Shown: in pieces, positions 46,512 to 55,696 of the stretch | Numbering within the stretch: position 1 is the stretch's first letter | Layout: each line of letters opens with the position of its first letter | From: Narthecium ossifragum | Lineage: Eukaryota > Streptophyta > Magnoliopsida > Dioscoreales > Nartheciaceae | Length of the DNA: 64,000 nt | Reading direction: 5' to 3' | NCBI GenBank assembly: GCA_963920575.1 | Contig: OY986974.1 | Coordinates: 7,626,610 to 7,690,609, forward strand | The notes under the pieces: model-generated | The model's input: only the letters and a program-made list of their open reading frames with translations | Told to the model about the DNA's origin: nothing | The model's database searches: none | Position numbers and translations under genes: made by a program

Positions 46512-47547
46512 GAGCATTCCCAACAGCTTCCCTATCCCTATCCCTACTTTAAAGTGATTTGATGTCATTCACTAATATAGGGAATCACTTTTTGGCTTGT
46601 TCAACCAACAGATTCCCTATATTGATTCCCTATATCACTTAAAAACTTTAAAATTTAAATTTTCAATCATTTTTTAATCACTTTCAATATATATATATCT
46701 ATATTATATATATAATATATAATATTATATATTATATATTATATAATCAACCTTATAAGGAGCAATAACGGTTAACCTGTATTAATTCATATCCCCTAAG
46801 TTTCTTTATATATATTCTCTAAGTTTGCTTTATATAAAGCTGCATTAATTTATATCAACCTAAGTTCTATTAATATTATCTTATATGCAATATGCAAAGA
46901 CTTATATGTATTTTATATACCCTAAGTTAGACTTATAATATTTTATTTTATATTTTATTGGCTATGTTTTATGGTGGCAGTGAACAAAAAGCTATGATTA
47001 ACCTTCGAACCCTGGACCACCTACGGGTCAACACAGCCGTCTAACCAGACAAACTACAGGGAGTTTGTTAAAATTTTATATTAACAATAACTAAAAACTG
47101 TGCCAGGGGCACATGTGAGTACTAGTATAATATATATTATAATATATATACATATATATTATATAATATATATATATATATATGTATATACACACACACA
47201 TAATACTATATATATAGTATTATATATATATGTATATGTATATGTGTGAATACTATATATATAATACTATTTATATATATATATTATAGACTTATATACA
47301 CATATATAGTCCAAATCACTAATCATATTATTTATGCTGATGTGGCAGAGAGAGAGAGTGTAAAATAATATTATTTTAAGATTTAGGGAATGGGTTTTGG
47401 TTCCCTAAATATAGGAAACCAAGTTGGTTTTAGGGAATGAGATAGGGAATGACTATAGGGATAGGGAATCTGTTGGATGACAAATTCGAATCATATTCCC
47501 TAAATTTAGGGATAGGGATAGGAATATGGAAGCTGTTGGGAATGCTC
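46512..47547. mobile_element. PIF/Harbinger-like MITE inside the protease gene, TTA duplication
   Basis: The ends are GAGCATTCCCAACAGCTTCC and its mirror GGAAGCTGTTGGGAATGCTC, with TTA directly outside on both sides. GATAGGGAAT/ATTCCCTATC words continue inward. The interior holds AT microsatellites (46,690-46,745 and 47,130-47,290) and a tRNA-like segment. At 1036 bp it is large for a MITE, probably because of secondary insertion. Its removal restores the host reading frame through VELISAQSRTAKEDC. Confidence 0.87.
46985..47085 (-). mobile_element. Possible tRNA-derived SINE head
   Basis: Read on the minus strand, GTCTGGTTAGACGGCTGTG is followed by GGTCCAGGGTTCGAAGG, resembling A-box and B-box elements of a pol III promoter at about tRNA spacing. 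Nothing like a complete cloverleaf was worked out. It lies inside the AT-rich interior of the MITE. Confidence 0.3.
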
Positions 47548-48049
47548 TTAGTGCTCAATCAAGGACCGCAAAAGAGGATTGTGCTAGGCTCCTTTGCCTA
47601 ATATTGTTCGGCTCATTGTTCTTCAGCACGATAGGGCAAAAAATGGCATGGGGATTCACTAAATTTGTTGAGGACCTTAATGACATATAAAATATGATTG
47701 GATTGAATTGATCTTCTATACACCAATGGAGTCTTTGAAAAATAAAGCCAACAACCCCCTACAGTCATTGGCTGCACAGTTCTCCTTCTGGTATGCGAAC
47801 TAAACCCCTTACCTTATGCTAGCATTATAGTATAAAGATAAGAAAAGCTTCCAATTAACACATCATGCTCCTATTTTATTCAGTACTGGTTCATTGAACA
47901 CACCAGTCTGGTCCACCCATTCAGAACAAAACATAAAGTCCCAAGGTGCATAAAATGGGACTTGAATAATGAGGGCAGAGCAATCGTGCCAGATACGATA
48001 CCTACCTCCAAGGTGATGACATGTAAATTTTCCCCTTAGTGTGAGATAT

Positions 48050-50165
48050 AGATACATTCAAAATGCAATGTCAACATTTATGATCCCTTGTACATATTCA
48101 ATGCCATGTCAATGCTCAATTCCTCTTTTCTCACCTTTCTTTTTCCTCTTTTCTCTTTACAGATCATGTCACAAGAATTGGAGGTCACAATTAATGAGAA
48201 AAAGTTGTATAAAAGATTGTTTGATAATAGTGAAGAAGAAGATGCCTATGAAGAAGTTGAGGTGGAAGATGATCAAAATGAGGGAGATGAAGAGGATGTT
48301 GAGAAAGAAGATAATGAGTATGAATTTCACGTTACAATATTCTCTTCGCAGTTTTCTCTTTTCAATTTCTCATTATTATACATGAATGGGTTTGGTTATT
48401 CTCTTCCCTATTTTTCAATGATTTCAAGGAATGAAAAAACTATATTCTCTTTGCAATATTCTCTTCATCGTACTCATTAATGATCATGAATGGTTTGCAA
48501 TATTAATGAACATGATGAGGAGGATGACGATCATGAGGACATTGAAACAGATGTAAGTGCTATCAACCATCTCTCCCTATTTTATTCATGAGATTCTCTT
48601 TTCACTCTTCTCTTTGCTCTTTTCGATTTTCTCTTTTTGCGGCATTAAATTGTCAATACAAATAATGACTATGGCTTCTAATCCTCCAAAAAGTTCTCTT
48701 TGTAGTATTGTAGTTGCAATATTCTCTTTGAAGTTTTCTCTTTGCACTATCTCATTAACATACATGAATGTGTTTGATTTATTCTCTTTCCTTTTTCCCA
48801 ATAATTATTACGAATGAATGTAGGTCAACAAACGTACCATTGATGCACAAGCATCTCAACAACAACAAAAAGATGCGGGAAATGAAGGCATGAGCAAACT
48901 GCATGCTGAAAATGATCAGCTGAGGCAAAAAATGCAATCAACAATCACTGAGAGAGACAAGGCAACAAACAGAAATTTGGAACTTGCAAGGAAAGTGGTT
49001 AAGGTTGAGAAAGAGAGGATCGCGTTGACACTAGTCATCAAGAATAGGGAGGACCTTAGAGAGAAATATGATGATGCACAAATTGCTCATCATATTGAAA
49101 CACAATTCGACCCCTATATCATCACAATCGATCAACTGACAAGAATTATGAATGATAGAGATGCAAAACTGAAGGCAACTGAGGAGAAATTGTGGGTTGC
49201 CATCCAAGAAATGTCAGAGAATAAATATGAGATCAATGAGCTCAGGAACAATAACCAAATGCTAAGATTTGAAGGACGAGATAAGACTGCAAAAATCACC
49301 AAACTTGAAGCTCAAATAAGAATATTGGAGGATGAAATGACCTCAAAAGAAAAAGGAAAATCAAGGCTATTTTGAAGACACATTGCAGCACCTTGAAAAA
49401 AATATAGCAATGCAACCAATAGAGACCTCAATGGTGAGGGGAATTAAAGGAAAGAAACGACAAAATAACAAAGATCTAGATTACACCTATAACATCCAAA
49501 AGAGGCCGAAAACAAAAAGAATGAAATTGAAGAAATCATATAAATGTGGGCAGTTTTTGAATGATGCAACGTATGAAAAAATCAAAACAACCCTGAAGAA
49601 CGAAGGAACAAAGTAATCATACTGAATTGCATATGAAGTAGATGGTTTGTTACTCATAATTGTTGCTAACTAACATTATTTCCCAATGCAGCGCTACAAT
49701 CTGGCGTGACAAAGTGAAACCTAACAACATCATCATGGTGGAATGCATACTATCCATGATGAATGATGGATACCTACCAAGCACAATAAGTGCCACGTCG
49801 AATCAATTTCTTTGTGCTAATGTATAATGTGAATTGTTCTCTTCTCTCTTTTTCATTGATATACCTCGATTGATGTTAGTATTCTCTTTGTAAAAAGAGA
49901 ATACTTGTTAAAGAGGATTTAGTGCTCACACAATGTTTGTAGTTTTCCCTTTTATCATTGGGCATTTATAGCTCATATATGGTTTAGTCTATTCTCTTTG
50001 CAGTATTCTCTTTCACTCTTCTATTAATATACATGAGTGGTTTAGACTTTACTCTTTTATCTTTTTCATTAATATATACGTATGGAACCCATTATTCTCT
50101 TTGCATTATTATCTTCTCACTTTCTCATTAATGTTCATGAAAGTTAACTTCAATTACACTGCACA
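48050..50165 (+). other. Acidic, coiled-coil and linker exons of the MULE protease gene
   Basis: This block belongs to the disrupted protease gene at 34163-51033. Acidic exons lie at about 48,163-48,325 and 48,495-48,552. A coiled-coil frame runs from 48,824 (acceptor TGTAG) to 49,375, with heptad-like stretches such as ENDQLRQKMQ and KLEAQIRILEDEM. A basic segment rich in Lys (49,383-49,616) follows in another frame, so one frameshift lies near 49,370. The introns hold more TATTCTCTTT / AAAGAGAATA words, including a 10-bp-stem pair at 49880-49903. Confidence 0.6.
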
Positions 50166-51033
50166 GGTGATCGATGGATACACGAGTGTTAACAAAATTT
50201 CCCAAAGAAAGGAGTTTGATCACAAAACCTACTTCATGCATAGCTCCTGCAGGGTAAAAAAACTTCAATCCATTTCACTACAAAGTATTGACAGTTATTT
50301 CTTGAATTTGCCAACAGTATGGACAGTTATTGCCTTATGCAGACATTGGCATTATAAAGTAATAATGAACACTATAGGAAGCAGCTAGCCAAGGAATGCA
50401 GAGACACTTGTGAAGATGAGAAACAAGTCTTGTTCCCAATATGTTCAAACAAAAGATTACAAGGAAGGTAGCCAGACCATTGGACACTGCTCAAGCTCGA
50501 TATAGGAGATGGTATTTGGTATTTCTACAACTCTTTGCAACTTAGGGAGGGACATCAAGACGATTACCTAAAGGATGCAATCAAACTAGTAAGTCATAAT
50601 GCTCAATAATTGAAATTTCAATGCCATATATGAAATATATGCAATGAATGCACCTTAGTGTAAATGCTTACTAACATAGTTTGAATGCAAAAAAAATTAA
50701 TTGAAAATGCATATGACAGACCAAATGACCCTGCCTTCTCCACACAAGATTTTGACCGTCCAATTATAAGCGTGCATGATATCTCCCAACAGGATGAATA
50801 CACGTAAGTGTATGAAGAACACAATAGAGTTGCTTTTTTTTTACTTCTCACTAATAAATTTTATAGACAAATCTAACGCCATATTTTCCAAAAAAATAGG
50901 ATTGACTGTGGAGTGTACCTTGGTATTACATGAGGCAACTAGCACTCCATCAACCAATTCAGAATGAATTTAGCAGTGAGGAAATCAGGAGGTTCAAGGC
51001 AGAGTTAATTGAAAGCTTCATACTATATGATTG

Positions 51034-51847
51034 ACACATTGTAATTGTGAAAGCTGTGCTTGAACTTACAGTCCAAAATTGCAACTACATGGATACACTG
51101 ACAAAAGATGTACATATTAAATTGATATGGTTGTAGTGATTTTGATGATACAAGTTGTAATTCTTTTGATGTCATGGAAATAGGACATATACATAGATAC
51201 AGTGACAAAGATGTACATATCAAATTTACATGGTTGTAGACATTTTGATGATACAATTGAATGTCAAGTATGTGGCACGTTGTAAAAATATCAATGCTTG
51301 AGCAAGCTATATGTGTATACCATGGATGAACCATGCTTTAAATGTATATACTGGCAATAATGTATAATCCAGGATGATGTATGTTGTAAACATACATACT
51401 GTTAGGATGTACCATGTTGTGAACATACTTATTATCAGGAATACATCCATTTTGTAAACAACATGCATACTATGCTCAAGTAATGAGCATAGTATGCATT
51501 AAGTATTTGATCAAATCAATAACGAAAATGAATGCAGTACATAAAAGAGAAGAAAGAAAAGAGGAAACAGAATTTCAAAAAGAGAAAATACAAAAGAGAA
51601 AATAGAAAAGAGGAAAGAGGATTTCGAAAAGAGAAAGGACAAAGGAGAATAGTAAAAAGATGAAAGAGAATAGAAAATAGAGAAAAGTGAAAAGTGAAAA
51701 GTAAAAAGAGAATTCTGGTTAATCAAGGAACATTTCTATTAAATCCAAGCCTTCAGGTGCATTAAACTTTAATTTTGGAATAATGACAACACATCATTCT
51801 GCATTTATGAAACAACAATTTTAATTGCACATTGAAATCAAAGATCC
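51034..51847. repeat. Spacer between convergent MULE genes with purine-rich GAAAAGAGAAA tract
   Basis: It contains TGTACATAT and CATACT words in loose repeats (51,090-51,470) and a GAAAAGAGAAA-rich tract (51,530-51,715), the reverse orientation of the TTTCTCTTTTC words in the protease introns. There is no gene here; both MULE genes end into this spacer. Confidence 0.6.
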
Positions 51848-53631
51848 TTAATGCAATGGTTCAGTACAAGATGTTCTATTGTGCTGCCCTTCACAACCAC
51901 ACCGCGTACATCTAATGCTTCTCCTGACAGCCTCACCCTTAGATTTGATCCTTTTCTTCCTTGGCATGGCTAGAGGCCTTCTAGATAATGGAGGGAGGAT
52001 GACTTCATCCTTAGATGCATTATCTGGTTTGTCAAACGTTTGTACATGATATATTGGAAATGAATAACACATTGCGTATGTGGATGTGTGAAAATAAGCA
52101 TCCACATATGAATTCAGATCTCCTCCAGAGTGCAATATACAAGCAACGACGTGGGGACATGGCAGCCCATTCAACTACCACTCATAACATGAACATGCAT
52201 GACTTCTCGAATCAACTGAAACAGAAGGAAATGATTCAATCTCAAACAGTGTAGCGGTGGAATTCTTGACAAACCAAGACCTTGCTTCATCAATATATGT
52301 TGTAATCCTCCGATCAACTTCAGGACATGTGACATAATTCCATTTATTGCAAGCTATCCTTCTATCTGCAAGTTCAAACACGATGACATTAACAACAAAT
52401 ACACAATAAAACTAAAAACAAAACAAAAACAGCACAAGTACACACACCAGCCAACTGTTGCATCAGTTTCAGCCTAATCAAGTCCACCATATTGGTGATA
52501 GGAAGATGCCGTTCATCAACAATCCATGAATTAAAAGATTATGCAGCAGCCGAGCTCATCTCACCATATCGTTTGCCCCTGAAGAATGCATTTTCCCAAT
52601 TCTCCTTCGAAAGGTTCTACAAGAACCTCTCCGCAACATGCCCGCCCTCCGCTAAGAATTCATCAACCTTGGTCTCATAAAGTTCAAGAGTAGGAGCATA
52701 TGCACATTCGGCAAATTTGTACAACATTTTATCCTTCAAGTTTTTACTGCAACGTTTACGGCTGAAAGCATCCCTCAAATTATTCTTCAAATGAAAGAAG
52801 CAATAAGCATGGTAATGCATTGGAAAAACATTAGGCAGAGCATTTATAACCCCAATATTCCTATCCGAAACAAATGTAATAACACGATCCGGAGATAAGA
52901 TTGCGGGTACAAACCTACAATATTTCTTTAATCCATCAATTCCTTGTATTCTCTTTTGTATATCGAAAAGAGAAAAGAGAAATGAGAAATGAGAAAATAT
53001 GAAAGGGAAAAGAGAAAGTACAAAATATGAAAGAGAAAAGAAAAAACTATATATTGTGATAAAAAAATGAAAGATGGAGAAAAGACTGCTAACAACATAG
53101 ATACTCGTACCTATGTTGCCATCATTTGTCTGTTGCAGCCAACAATTGCCCTTTAAACTTTGCCTTCAAATGAGTGCCATCAAGAAATAATAATGTACGA
53201 TAGAATTTGAAACCATCAATGCAAGCTTTGAAAGAAACAAACAACCTCCTAAAACGACGAGTACCCTTATCAACATTGAGCACAAAATGAGAACCAGGAT
53301 TAGCAGAAGCCGCTGCCTGAACATACCAAGATAATTCTCTAAATGATTGATTTTGATCACCAAAAACACCCTGCTTCCAGTTATTCCAGCAGTCTCTTCT
53401 AAAATTGAACACTCTCTTGTAGCCTTGAACGGTCTCCTTGGCACCCATACTGGAATGGGATGGCCTCAAGGGATCTTGAGGAATGTCATGTCGGATGTCG
53501 AACTGCCGAAGCAACATGTCTGGATGATATGGCTCTACGAACTCTCCGTAATTTATGGTACTAAAGTAGAAACTAACTTTCTCGTGAGGGAATGGACCTC
53601 CTCGTTGAGCGTGATATGGATCCCATGTCAC
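51848..53631 (-). pseudogene. MURA-type MULE transposase with SWIM and CCHC zinc fingers
   Basis: This would cut and join the ends of its MULE family. In order on the minus strand: WDPYHAQRGGPF ... EPYHPDMLLRQFDIRHDIP (plant-mobile-domain-like), then RRLFVSFKACIDGFKFYRT and LDGTHLKAKFKGQLLAA with the first catalytic Asp. VSDRNIGVINALPNVFP follows with the second Asp, then MHYHAYCFFHLKNNLRD and RGKRYGEMSSAAAESFNSW with the Glu. The SWIM finger CSCYEW ... LNGLPCPHVVAC comes next, and the end is CTRCGCEGQHNRTSC (zinc knuckle). Defects are an extra base after AATDK at about 53,122 and a TAG for the conserved Gln between the SWIM Cys pair and LNGLPC (52175-52177). The N-terminal exons right of 53,640 were not resolved. 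Confidence 0.85.
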
Positions 53632-53639
53632 CTATAAAA

Positions 53640-54369
53640 AAAGCATACTCAGTTAACATTCACTCGGTCAACATTCCATATTGGTAGAACAACCAACATC
53701 AGTTCAGTATCAGTTCATGTATTCTCAAAGCTTAATATCCAATATTAGTAGAATGATACCGACAGAAGCTCAAAGACATCAGTACATAAGTCCCGAAACA
53801 TAACAAAAAACCATCGGTATCAAAATACTGATTGGAAACAAAACCATTGGTATCAAACTTCCGAATACAAACAAAATTAAACCACCGATCCATGTAAAAC
53901 TACAACGGTAACATGACATTGATGAAAGCTCAAAGGAAACAATATCTAAGCACGGAGCCCTAACCAAAAACATCGGTACAAAAATATTGATTAGCAACAA
54001 AAGGAACCACCGATCCATATAATATTGGATCAGAAGTAAACATCCGAAGTCAAATCAAAGGCATCAGCATTAGGCTAACGATTTGGAGGAAAGAAAAAGG
54101 GTATTTGACTACCGATCCATAACGGTGACCTATAATGATGAAGATCGACTCGTTGGTGCTCTCCGGTTTAATCGATAAAAAGGGGGGGTTTAAATCCATG
54201 CAATTTAGGTAATAAATCGCACAAAAAATGATGGGTTTGAGTGGATATATAAGACTCACCTTATAGATGGACTTAGGGGAGGGTCCTTGAACTGGCAAGG
54301 TAGAGGCCGCCGTCGAGATAGAGGGGTCTTATGTCATTGGGTACTTTAGGTAGCTTAGGTTTAGGTTTG
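53640..54369. other. 5' side of the transposase and inner right MULE end
   Basis: Between 53,750 and 54,060 short phrases ACCATCGGTATCAAA and ACCACCGATCCAT recur. The part near 54,300-54,350, read in reverse, resembles the inner left MULE end (AAGACCCC.. versus TTATACCCCC). No exon was fixed. Confidence 0.4.
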
Positions 54370-55322
54370 GGGTGCGGCTATCTACACCACTATTTGGACT
54401 CACCACACCACAATTCAGCTGTTTTTTCATTTAAAAATAAAAAAATAAAAAAACGAAAAAAATCCTAAACTACCCTCCCTCCCTCTCTTCTCTCTCCCTC
54501 GGGGCTTCCCTCTCCGGCGCCGGCGTCCCTCTTCCCTCCCCTCGCCGTCACCGGCCTCCGTCTCCCTCTTCCCTCCCCTCTCCGGCCCCCCTCTCCCCTT
54601 CTTCCCTCCCGTCTCCGGCCCCCCTCTCCCTCTTCCCTCTTCCCTCTCTCCCGCGGTTGCCTCCCTCTCCACTCTCTCTCCCTCTTCCATCTCTCGCGCG
54701 CCGGCCGGAGAGGAGAGAGCCGGAGAGGGGAGGGAAGCTGGCGAGGGGAGGGAAGAGGGAGAGGGAAGCCGGAGAGGGAGAGACAGGGGAGACAGGGGAG
54801 ATCGGAGGTGAGGCGGCGGGCTGTTGGAGGCCGAGCGCTCTCCCTCTCTCTCTCCCTCCCCTCTCCGGCCTCCCTCTCCCTCTTCCCTCCCCTCTCCGGC
54901 TCTCTCCTCTCCGGCTTCCCTCTCCCTCTTCCCTCCCCACTCCGGCTTCCCTCTCCCTCTTCCCTCCCCTCTCCAGCTCTCTCCTCTCCGGCCGGCGCGC
55001 GAGAGATGGAAGAGGGAGAGAGAGTGGAGAGGGAGGCAACCGCGGGAGAGAGGGAAGAGGGAAGAGGGAGAGGGGGGCCGGAGACGGGAGGGAAGAAGGG
55101 GAGAGGGGGGCCGGAGAGGGGAGGGAAGAGGGAGACGGAGGTCGGCGACGGCGAGGGGAGGGAAGAGGAACGCCGGCGCCGGAGAGGGAAGCCCCGAGGG
55201 AGAGAGAAGAGAGGGAGGGAGGGTAGTTTAGGATTTTTTTCGTTTTAAAAAAAAAAATAAAATGAAAAAACAGCTGAATTGTGGTGTGATGAGTCCAAAT
55301 AGTGGTGTAGATAACCGCACCC
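54370..55322. mobile_element. Large fold-back element, copy 2
   Basis: The ends are GGGTGCGGCTATCTAC and its mirror GTAGATAACCGCACCC, with TTG on the left and TTA on the right as a probable 3-bp duplication. The inverted ends continue through GGACTCACCACACCACAATT, CAGCTGTTTTTTCAT and CTAAACTACCCTCCC, then long CT/GA-rich arms (CCCTCTCCGG.. and mirror). It is the same family as 29427-30096. The long frames on both strands are translations of the arms. Confidence 0.88.
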
Positions 55323-55423
55323 TTAGGTTTGTGGTGTTAAGGGTAGTTTGGGTAGGCATTGGTTTATTTAGTAGTGTGGTGAGTCAAGCGGTGATGTTTC
55401 AAATTCTGGTGTGGTGTAACCAA

Positions 55424-55696
55424 CAAAATGTGACGTGGCTAGTCCAAGCTGTGGTGCGGAAGAACCACTCTATCTGCTACCCTTGCCACTGGATGGGGGC
55501 TTTTACAATTATACCCCTGCCACATGGATTGTTGTAAACAGTCAGTGGATGTAAAAATCATTTTCAAATCGATAAGCATTCGGATGTAAAATCACACCGA
55601 AATACAATCCGGATCTATGTTCGGATCCGGATAGGATCCGACCCGTCCTCCGCTTCGTTAACACGATTCCCAGAACTCCAGACGAGCACACCACTA
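55424..55696 (+). promoter_or_regulatory. Presumed promoter and 5' leader of the RBP45/47-like gene
   Basis: Only about 270 bp separate the inferred MULE tip from the start codon. I see no convincing TATA box; CAAAATGTGACGTGG near 55,424-55,438 contains an ACGT core (TGACGTGG). The leader before the start codon is ACACCACTAATGG. Confidence 0.35.

Larger units (their letters stand above)
34163..51033 (+). pseudogene. MULE-borne Ulp1-like (C48) protease gene, disrupted
   Basis: The gene begins with MAKKE (34163-34177, donor GTATAT). Exon 2 starts at 39639 with HVEQYMSTLATITNV. It continues, after a stop and a frame change, through KLCEVRISDVQYIFGIENG to 39990, is cut by LTR E, and resumes at 46456 without frame loss when one GTTTT copy is counted. 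A MITE cuts it again at 46512-47547; then DCARLLCLILFGSLFFS and WIELIFYTPMESLKNKAN follow, with a frameshift near 47,690. Acidic exons (48,163-48,552), a long coiled coil (about 48,824-49,370) and IWRDKVKPNNIIMVECIL (49,700) come next. The catalytic part has DHWTLLKLDIGDGIW (50,477), then IDCGVY (50,900) with the nucleophile Cys, and YYMRQLALHQPIQNEF after another frameshift. It is not translatable as it stands. Confidence 0.78.
33771..55423. mobile_element. Degenerate Kaonashi-type MULE with nested insertions
   Basis: The element carries a Ulp1-like protease gene on the plus strand and a MURA/SWIM transposase on the minus strand, the combination known from KI-MULEs. The left end starts GTGTTTATAT at 33771, with CTACTAATAAAAC at 33820 and CCTTAACACCA at 33853. 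The right end, read in reverse, has CTACTAAATAAACC starting at 55374 and CCTTAACACCA starting at 55342, the same spacing (33 versus 32 bp). Nested inside are LTRs A and E, a MITE and a fold-back element; without them it would be near 9 kb. The outermost right tip (about 55,423) and the target duplication are not certain. Confidence 0.72.

Noticed and set aside
46690..47330. Replication origin or centromere-like AT tract
   Set aside because: It is TA/ATAT microsatellite within a MITE; nothing further supports such a role.
54427..55248. Frames of 130-190 codons rich in Arg, Glu, Gly, Ser and Pro
   Set aside because: Low-complexity arms of the second fold-back element; mirrored on both strands.
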